From: Clostridium sp.
Lineage (GTDB): Bacteria > Bacillota > Clostridia > Clostridiales > Clostridiaceae
DNA: 12,249 nucleotides
Direction: 5' to 3'
NCBI RefSeq assembly: GCF_018372875.1
Contig: NZ_JAHAIF010000068.1
Span: 1-12,249 of the forward strand
Under the pieces are notes generated by a model that was given only the letters and a program-made list of their open reading frames with translations, ran no database searches and was not told the origin of the DNA. Position numbers and translations under genes: made by a program. How positions within the stretch are numbered: the first letter of the stretch is position 1; every line of letters begins with the position of its first letter. This document shows, piece after piece, positions 8,243-12,249 of the stretch.

Positions 8243-8311
8243 ATTATATTTATAATTTTTAAATGTCTTTAAAGACAAAGCTATGCAAATATTTTCTAAA
8301 GCATTAAACAT
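8213..8311 (-). CDS. Putative 32-residue leader peptide in the carAB attenuator
   Basis: ATG at 8311 opens a 32-codon frame ending with TAA at 8215-8213. AAAGGAG (8327-8321), a seven-base match to the Shine-Dalgarno, lies nine bases upstream. The peptide starts MFNALENICIALSLK, is lysine- and arginine-rich toward its end, and finishes MRRPEFL. The reading frame runs through the whole 5' arm of the terminator and stops in the terminator loop, so a translating ribosome would prevent the hairpin from forming. The Shine-Dalgarno is part of the PyrR-stabilised stem. Position and signals are seen; that it is translated is inference. No homologous peptide is known to me. Confidence 0.45.
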   Translation of the reverse strand: MFNALENICIALSLKTFKNYKYNRIMRRPEFL

Positions 8312-8317
8312 AGTTTC

Positions 8318-8359
8318 AGACTCCTTTCTGGCCTCTCTGGACCAATTTAAAGTGTATCT
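8318..8359 (-). promoter_or_regulatory. PyrR-binding anti-antiterminator
   Basis: On the minus strand GGTCCAGAGAGGCC (8343-8330) is the PyrR binding loop seen in Bacillus pyr leaders (consensus ARUCCNGNGAGGYU, here with a G-C end pair replacing A-U). Around it, CTTT (8352-8349) pairs with AAAG (8327-8324) and AGAT (8359-8356) with GTCT (8321-8318), extending the stem. Downstream, GAAACT (8317-8312) is complementary to AGTTTC (8223-8218) in the terminator, a candidate antiterminator contact. PyrR with UMP is expected to favour termination before carA. Confidence 0.85.
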
Positions 8360-8387
8360 TTACTTATTCATTTTATTCTTTTATATT

Positions 8388-8416
8388 ATTCTAATTTATC
8401 AATTATTTGCTGTCAA
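8388..8416 (-). promoter_or_regulatory. carAB promoter
   Basis: On the minus strand a perfect TTGACA (8416-8411), a 17-bp spacer and TAGAAT (8393-8388) give a near-consensus promoter. The start near 8382 makes a leader of about 250 nt holding the PyrR site, the leader ORF and the terminator. Confidence 0.8.
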
Positions 8417-8435
8417 GACAAATTTAAACTATACT
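8407..8435 (+). promoter_or_regulatory. Candidate promoter of the PHP phosphatase gene
   Basis: TTGCTG (8407-8412), a 17-bp spacer and TATACT (8430-8435) read rightward. Its -35 overlaps the -35 of the leftward carAB promoter (8411-8416), so polymerases could compete for the site. TATGAT at 8441-8446 is an alternative -10 without a clear -35. Confidence 0.5.
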
Positions 8436-8473
8436 AAACATATGATGTAATTATTACAAAGGAGGACTTTTCT

Positions 8474-9202
8474 ATGAAACTACTATCAGATTTGCATACT
8501 CACACAATAGCTAGTGGGCATGCTTATACAACACTAATGGAAAATATTAATTATTGTGCTGAAAATGGAATTAAAATACTAGGTACTTCTGATCATGGTC
8601 CATCAATGCCTGGAGCTCCTCATGTATGGAACATTAGCAACTTAAGAGTAGTTCCTAGAACAGTAAATGGAGTAATTGTTCTAAAAGGATGCGAAGCAAA
8701 TATATTAGATACAGAAGGTACATTAGACATATCTAAAAAAGTCTCTGATTATATAGATTATCTAATCGCTTCATTTCATGAGCCTGTATTTCCCCCATGC
8801 TCATTAAAAGAAAATATGAGCGCAATGCTTAATGCTATTGATAAAAATGAAAAGGTTGAAATCTTAGGACATCTAGGCAATCCTATATATGACTTAGATT
8901 ATGAAACTATTGTTAAAAAAGCAAAAGAAAAAGATATCATGATAGAAATTAATAATACCTCTTTATTGGGCGATACAAGAATTGGCAGTGAATCAAACTG
9001 TAGGTATATTGCTGAACTTTGTAAAAAGCATAATACAAAAATAATTGTTACATCTGATGCCCATATCTCATTTAGTATTGGTCAATTTGATAAAGCAATA
9101 GAAATGTTAGAATCTATTAACTTCCCAGAAGAACTAATAATGAACGATCCTAGTAAATTAATAGCTCATCTTAAGAATAAGGGTAGATTAACTGATTTAT
9201 AA
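8474..9202 (+). CDS. PHP-domain metal-dependent phosphatase, YcdX type
   Basis: A 242-aa cytosolic hydrolase, probably a trinuclear-metal phosphatase; the physiological substrate of the family is not settled. All expected metal ligands are present: H8 and H10 in DLHTH, H16 in SGHAY, D40-H41 in SDHGP, E74 in CEAN, H102 in FHEP, H133 in GHLGNP, and D195/H197 in SDAH. Blocks such as SDHGP, GAPHVW, EANI, FHEPVF and EINN follow the E. coli YcdX pattern throughout, and length agrees (about 245). A histidinol-phosphatase role (HisK-type PHP) is less likely because the sequence matches YcdX motifs and no his genes are nearby. ATG 8474 has AAAGGAGG (8458-8465) eight bases upstream. It is a single gene, divergent from carAB. 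Confidence 0.9.
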   Translation: MKLLSDLHTHTIASGHAYTTLMENINYCAENGIKILGTSDHGPSMPGAPHVWNISNLRVVPRTVNGVIVLKGCEANILDTEGTLDISKKVSDYIDYLIASFHEPVFPPCSLKENMSAMLNAIDKNEKVEILGHLGNPIYDLDYETIVKKAKEKDIMIEINNTSLLGDTRIGSESNCRYIAELCKKHNTKIIVTSDAHISFSIGQFDKAIEMLESINFPEELIMNDPSKLIAHLKNKGRLTDL

Positions 9203-9204
9203 AT

Positions 9205-9255
9205 AAATAAGTAATATTTCACTCAAGTTTATGTGAAATATTACTTATTTTTATT
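9205..9255. terminator. Bidirectional terminator between convergent operons
   Basis: A perfect 18-bp inverted repeat, arms 9205-9222 and 9233-9250 with a 10-nt loop, begins two bases after the PHP gene stop. TTTTTATTT ends the rightward transcript; leftward the tract is ATTTATTTAT. It also ends the leftward operon. Confidence 0.85.
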
Positions 9256-9388
9256 TAACTATTTCTATGAATAATGTATTATTTACTCTATAATAAGGAT
9301 CTTGTACAATCCCTCCTATTAAACTTGCTGTCTTATGTAGCTTCTCCTCCATATTAGAAAGTGAATTTATAATATTTCTTAATCTCTA
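9251..9388 (-). pseudogene. In-frame C-terminal continuation beyond a TAG codon
   Basis: After the TAG at 9388-9386 the same frame stays open for 44 codons, starting RLRNIINSLSNMEEKLHK and ending at a TAA (9253-9251) directly against the shared terminator. The first part reads as an amphipathic helix, as expected for a cytosolic tail after the last membrane segment. No Shine-Dalgarno precedes the internal ATG at 9352, so an independent small gene is unlikely. I read it as the original tail of the membrane protein gene, cut off by a nonsense change or, less likely, reached by readthrough. Confidence 0.6.
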
Positions 9389-9907
9389 ATCATTAGCCTT
9401 ATAATTAATATTTAGGCTACTTATGGTCATAACAAAATCTATTAATATGTATACAATAAATACAGGACTTATATTTGATATAAAATCAAAGTAATTATAA
9501 AACACTATACTAACTAATGGTTGTAATATATATACTACAAAAGCAGTTAAAAAGATCCAATATAAAGAGAACTTTAAACATACGAATCCATCTATATTAA
9601 ACTTATGTTCACTGTAATCCCAATACATCTTATTAAATGTTTTCTTCATAATGTATCCGCTAATATACTCTACTGCTGTAGGAACTATAAAAAATAAAAT
9701 CCACAACAAAGTATTACTAATAATTGTGAATTCACTTATATATATTATTATTGCCATAGCAAAACCATACATTGGTTTAAATGGTCCATTCAAGAAACCA
9801 TCCTCTTTAAATCTCCCTGTAACTATAAAACAATATATTTCTTCTAATACCCATCCTAAAAATGAGTATAAAACAAATATAAAAAGAATATAACTAAGCC
9901 AACTCAT
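9386..9907 (-). CDS. CmpB-like multi-membrane-segment protein, apparently truncated
   Basis: A 173-aa integral membrane protein resembling the family named putative ABC-transporter type IV / CmpB (PF06541); a transport role is by name only. It has about five hydrophobic segments (roughly 5-23, 46-60, 66-84, 112-130, 148-165). Family hallmarks are YSFLGWVLEEIY (14-25), GFLNGPFKPMYGF (37-49) and WDYSEHKFNIDG (96-107). Start ATG 9907 was chosen for GAGGAG (9920-9915) seven bases upstream; an ATG at 9922 would overlap that site. It is the last gene of the operon, 57 bp after the HAD gene with no terminator between. The frame stops at TAG but continues open for 44 codons (separate entry), so the protein is probably missing its C-terminal tail. 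Confidence 0.75.
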   Translation of the reverse strand: MSWLSYILFIFVLYSFLGWVLEEIYCFIVTGRFKEDGFLNGPFKPMYGFAMAIIIYISEFTIISNTLLWILFFIVPTAVEYISGYIMKKTFNKMYWDYSEHKFNIDGFVCLKFSLYWIFLTAFVVYILQPLVSIVFYNYFDFISNISPVFIVYILIDFVMTISSLNINYKAND

Positions 9908-9964
9908 AATAACACTCCTCATCTTTTATTGATTAGTATTAACAGAATTGGCTTAAAAAATTAC

Positions 9965-10771
9965 TTATATCTTATTCTTTATATAATTTATTACAAACTT
10001 AATGGCATTTTCATCACAGGAGGATGCTATTAAATCAATTTCTTCCTTTACTCTATCTTCCCCATTTTCTACTACAAATCCATATTTAGCTACTTTAAGC
10101 ATTTCTAAATCATTCATATTGTCCCCAACTGCAATAACTTTATTTTTATCTAACTTATATTTATTAATTAAACTTTCTAAAGCTTGTCCCTTAGATACTC
10201 CATTTGCAACTATATCAAAATAATTTTTCCCGCTTCTATAGGCTGACCCAGAATCATATTTACTGTAGTATATCTCTTCAATTTTATTTAGTTCTTCCTC
10301 TTCTCCTATGATAAGAACCTTTACCCAATTTTTGTTCCATAAACTCTCATCTACATCATAAACAATTTCATAATTGTGTCTATTATATCTTTCTGTAAAT
10401 CTACAACTTTGATATACATATACAACCTCATCAGAAAATATTTCTATTCCTAAATTAGGATAGTCATTAGCTACTCTTTTTATTGCCTCTTTTCTATTTT
10501 CCTCTATATATACCTCACTTATTATTTTTTCTTTTATAACATCATATATCTTTCCACCATTATGAATTAAAATTGGTAAGTTTAAATTTAAGCTTTCCCT
10601 ATATTCTAATACTGATGGTAACATTCTTCCTGTGGCTATTGTAAATAATCCACCTTCACTAATAAAATAATCAATTGCTTCTCTATTATCACTAGAAATT
10701 ATCTTATCACTTCCAATTAATGTTCCATCCATATCTGATACTAATACATATCCGTCAAAAAGTTTACTCAC
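9965..10771 (-). CDS. Cof-type HAD-superfamily phosphatase
   Basis: A 268-aa cytosolic hydrolase predicted to dephosphorylate small sugar phosphates or nucleotides such as flavin or pyridoxal phosphates; substrate cannot be told from sequence. Motif I is DMDGTL (13-18, with nucleophile D13 and acid D15), motif II is ATGR (46-49), motif III lysine is K194 in GVSKGQAL, and motif IV is GDNMND (216-221). The C2-type cap lies at about 85-190. Length is typical of the Cof family. The start codon is GTG (10771-10769), the only candidate in frame at the usual N-terminus, with AAGGA (10780-10776) four bases upstream. The gap to the dehydrogenase gene is 13 bp, so they are co-transcribed. Confidence 0.9.
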   Translation of the reverse strand: MSKLFDGYVLVSDMDGTLIGSDKIISSDNREAIDYFISEGGLFTIATGRMLPSVLEYRESLNLNLPILIHNGGKIYDVIKEKIISEVYIEENRKEAIKRVANDYPNLGIEIFSDEVVYVYQSCRFTERYNRHNYEIVYDVDESLWNKNWVKVLIIGEEEELNKIEEIYYSKYDSGSAYRSGKNYFDIVANGVSKGQALESLINKYKLDKNKVIAVGDNMNDLEMLKVAKYGFVVENGEDRVKEEIDLIASSCDENAIKFVINYIKNKI

Positions 10772-10784
10772 TAATTCCTTCCCC

Positions 10785-11561
10785 CTAATATTTATTGCTT
10801 TTTAATACCACTCTTCTGCTTATGGCTCTAGGAATAAATTTATTTCCTATAACCAAAATTTTATTCTTAATCCCTGGTACAATTATTGTTCTTCCTTTTT
10901 TATAATTAGCATACCCAATCTTTGCAACATCTTCTGCATTCATTAAATACTTTTTGGCACCTTCTGATTTCTTTATGCCAGCCTTATTTTGAAATGAGGT
11001 TTTAACTGGACCCGGACATAAACAGCTTACTTTAACTCCATATTCTTGTACTTCATCATGTATTGCTTCAGTTAAAGTTAATACATAGGATTTTGTTGCA
11101 TAATAAAGAGCCATCTTAGGGCCTCCAACAAAAGCTGCCGTGGATGCTACATTTAATATTCCACCACTTTTTCTTTTAATCATTTGTCTTAAGAAATATT
11201 TTGTTATCTTTGTTAAGGATGTTATGTTTAAATCTATAATCTTCTCTTCAAATCCATTATCTTCTTCATGAAAAAAACCAAATGAACCTATTCCAGCATT
11301 ATTTATTAAATTATCCACAATCAAATTATTTTCTTCCACAAATTTAAATAGTTTTTCACAAGAGTTATCCACCGATAAATTTAAACTAATTGTAATAATA
11401 TCTACATCATAATTCTTTTTCAAATATTCTTTTGCTTCATTTAACTTATCATTGCTCCTAGCAACTAATAAGATATTATTATTATCATTAGCAAATAACT
11501 TTGCTAACTCAAAACCAATCCCTTCGCTTCCACCAGTTATTAGTGTGAACTTATCTTTCAT
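10785..11561 (-). CDS. Short-chain dehydrogenase/reductase
   Basis: A 258-aa cytosolic NAD(P)-dependent oxidoreductase of unknown substrate. The Rossmann motif is TGGSEGIG (9-16), followed by R35 after the second strand (favouring NADPH), NNAG (87-90), catalytic S140, Y153 and K157 (YYATK), and PGPVKT (183-188). The overall pattern resembles the DltE/YqjQ-like classical SDRs. The C-terminal stretch is basic and hydrophobic (residues 228-258), possibly membrane-associated. ATG 11561 was chosen because GAGGTG (11573-11568) is six bases upstream; a GTG at 11570 overlaps that site. It is the first gene of the leftward three-gene operon. Confidence 0.92.
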   Translation of the reverse strand: MKDKFTLITGGSEGIGFELAKLFANDNNNILLVARSNDKLNEAKEYLKKNYDVDIITISLNLSVDNSCEKLFKFVEENNLIVDNLINNAGIGSFGFFHEEDNGFEEKIIDLNITSLTKITKYFLRQMIKRKSGGILNVASTAAFVGGPKMALYYATKSYVLTLTEAIHDEVQEYGVKVSCLCPGPVKTSFQNKAGIKKSEGAKKYLMNAEDVAKIGYANYKKGRTIIVPGIKNKILVIGNKFIPRAISRRVVLKSNKY

Positions 11562-11592
11562 CACAACCACCTCATACTTAAACGTTAATCCA

Positions 11593-11601
11593 ATTATATC
11601 A
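11593..11601 (-). promoter_or_regulatory. Extended -10 promoter of the dehydrogenase operon
   Basis: On the minus strand TGATATAAT (11601-11593) is identical to the extended -10 of the HD-GYP gene. No good -35 is seen 17 bp upstream. It lies about 30 bp before the start codon. Confidence 0.6.
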
Positions 11602-11662
11602 TTGAAGAATTATATAATAAAAAAATTTGACTAATTGTAAAATGAAATTGAACTAATAAAAA

Positions 11663-11757
11663 ATCCATAGTGGATTATTCTGTGTTATGATTTAATCGCT
11701 AAACAAAACATACACGGAGGATAATCACTATGGATCACTCAAATATTAACACAGAAT
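11663..11757 (+). repeat. Crossing inverted repeats around the transposase start
   Basis: Two inverted pairs interlock. ATCCATAGTGGATTAT (11663-11678) is complementary, with one missing base, to ATAATCACTATGGAT (11721-11735), which contains the start codon. ATTCTGTGTTA (11677-11687) is perfectly complementary to TAACACAGAAT (11747-11757) inside codons 6-10. The pairs are in A-B-A'-B' order, so they form a pseudoknot or exclude one another. Confidence 0.7.
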
Positions 11758-12249
11758 CACGCAAAAATAAACACTTGAATTTTTCAGAACGTATGACTAT
11801 AGAGCTTCGTTTAAAAGATGGATTTTCAGCATATAAGATATCTAAAGAACTTGGCAGATCAATAAATACTATTCTAAATGAAATACGTCGTGGTACGACT
11901 ACTCAAATAAAGCAAGTAAACCATATTGAAGTATACCTTGCCGATACTGGCGAAGCGGTATATAAAAAACATCGTTCAAATTCTTGTCGCAATTTTAAAC
12001 TATTAGAATGTAGTGACTTTATTAAGTACACTGTAGACAAAATCACAAAGGACTCATGGTCCCCAGATGCTTGTATTGGGGAAGCTATCGCTACCGGTAG
12101 GTTTAATCGATCTCAAATGGTTTGTACCAAGACACTGTATAACTATATATATCTTGGATTTATGGATGTAAAGAATACAGATTTACCAATGAAATTACGT
12201 AGAAATACAAAGTGTACTAGAATAAAGAAACATAAGAAAAAGCTTGGTA
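11730..12249 (+). CDS. IS30-family transposase, N-terminal part
   Basis: The reading frame is open from ATG 11730 to the window edge (173 codons), and CGGAGG (11715-11720) lies nine bases upstream. The N-terminus carries the IS30-type helix-turn-helix: LNFSERMTIELRL (16-28), then AYKISKELGRSINTILNEIRRG (34-55). A KKHRSNSCR-like basic stretch near residue 85 is followed by a segment with DSWSPDACIGEA, as in IS30 transposases before the catalytic core. The DDE residues lie beyond the window, so intactness cannot be judged. No stop or frameshift is visible in the part present. Confidence 0.88.
   Translation, partial: MDHSNINTESRKNKHLNFSERMTIELRLKDGFSAYKISKELGRSINTILNEIRRGTTTQIKQVNHIEVYLADTGEAVYKKHRSNSCRNFKLLECSDFIKYTVDKITKDSWSPDACIGEAIATGRFNRSQMVCTKTLYNYIYLGFMDVKNTDLPMKLRRNTKCTRIKKHKKKLG

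Larger units (their letters stand above)
11661..12249 (+). mobile_element. Left end of an IS30-family insertion sequence (truncated by window)
   Basis: Sequence starting near 11661 carries a palindromic end, ATCCATAGTGGAT (11663-11675, TAG loop), followed by a transposase gene. The exact outer boundary and target duplication cannot be set because the right end is outside the window. Coding in the element uses CGT and CGC arginine codons far more than the AGA-dominated neighbours, consistent with foreign origin. Confidence 0.7.

Noticed and set aside
8187..8382. T-box riboswitch upstream of carA.
   Set aside because: No T-box sequence or specifier-loop architecture is seen; the PyrR loop and terminator explain the leader.
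9251..9352. Independent 33-codon gene starting at ATG 9352 on the minus strand.
   Set aside because: No Shine-Dalgarno before the ATG, and it is in the same frame as the upstream membrane protein gene, which fits a severed tail better.
9386..9388. TAG read as pyrrolysine.
   Set aside because: No pyrrolysine machinery or downstream insertion-like element is visible and the family is not known to use it; a nonsense change is simpler.
1..12249. CRISPR array, tRNA or rRNA gene, or a multi-gene defence cluster.
   Set aside because: No spaced direct repeats, cloverleaf-like segments, or defence-related domains were found; genes are metabolic, signalling or transposase.

Overview
The window is low-GC DNA (TTA leucine, AGA arginine and ATA isoleucine codons dominate, with strong AGGAGG-type ribosome binding sites), which suggests a member of the Firmicutes, most likely Clostridium sensu stricto or a close relative. 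That assignment rests on gene content and codon use, not on a database search.

Layout from left to right. (1) 1-2215: a promoter and short leader drive a long glutamine synthetase gene (glnA-type, 633 aa), which ends at a large, elaborate terminator. (2) 2256-3444: a monocistronic HD-GYP cyclic-di-GMP phosphodiesterase gene with an extended -10 promoter and its own terminator. (3) 3460-3791, minus strand: a small gene of unknown function (88 aa) with a consensus promoter carrying two LexA/SOS boxes, so probably a DNA-damage-induced gene. (4) 3823-8416, minus strand: the carAB operon (carbamoyl-phosphate synthase) behind a PyrR-type attenuation leader. This leader also contains a 32-codon open frame whose Shine-Dalgarno lies in the PyrR stem and whose stop lies in the terminator loop. 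(5) 8407-9250, plus strand: a divergent PHP-family phosphatase gene (YcdX type) with an 18-bp perfect terminator hairpin. (6) 9251-11601, minus strand: a three-gene operon of short-chain dehydrogenase, Cof-type HAD phosphatase and CmpB-like membrane protein. The membrane protein gene carries an in-frame TAG followed by 44 further open codons, ending exactly at the shared terminator. (7) 11661-12249: the left end of an IS30-family insertion sequence whose transposase runs off the window.

Functionally, glnA and carAB belong to nitrogen and pyrimidine metabolism: glutamine made by GlnA is the nitrogen donor used by CarA to make carbamoyl phosphate for pyrimidines and arginine. The remaining genes are housekeeping or signalling genes with no evident pathway link. 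No CRISPR array, tRNA, rRNA or new multi-gene defence system is visible. The most interesting content is regulatory: the glnA leader hairpin, the SOS boxes, the carAB leader ORF, the amber codon in the membrane protein gene, and the crossing inverted repeats at the insertion-sequence end.
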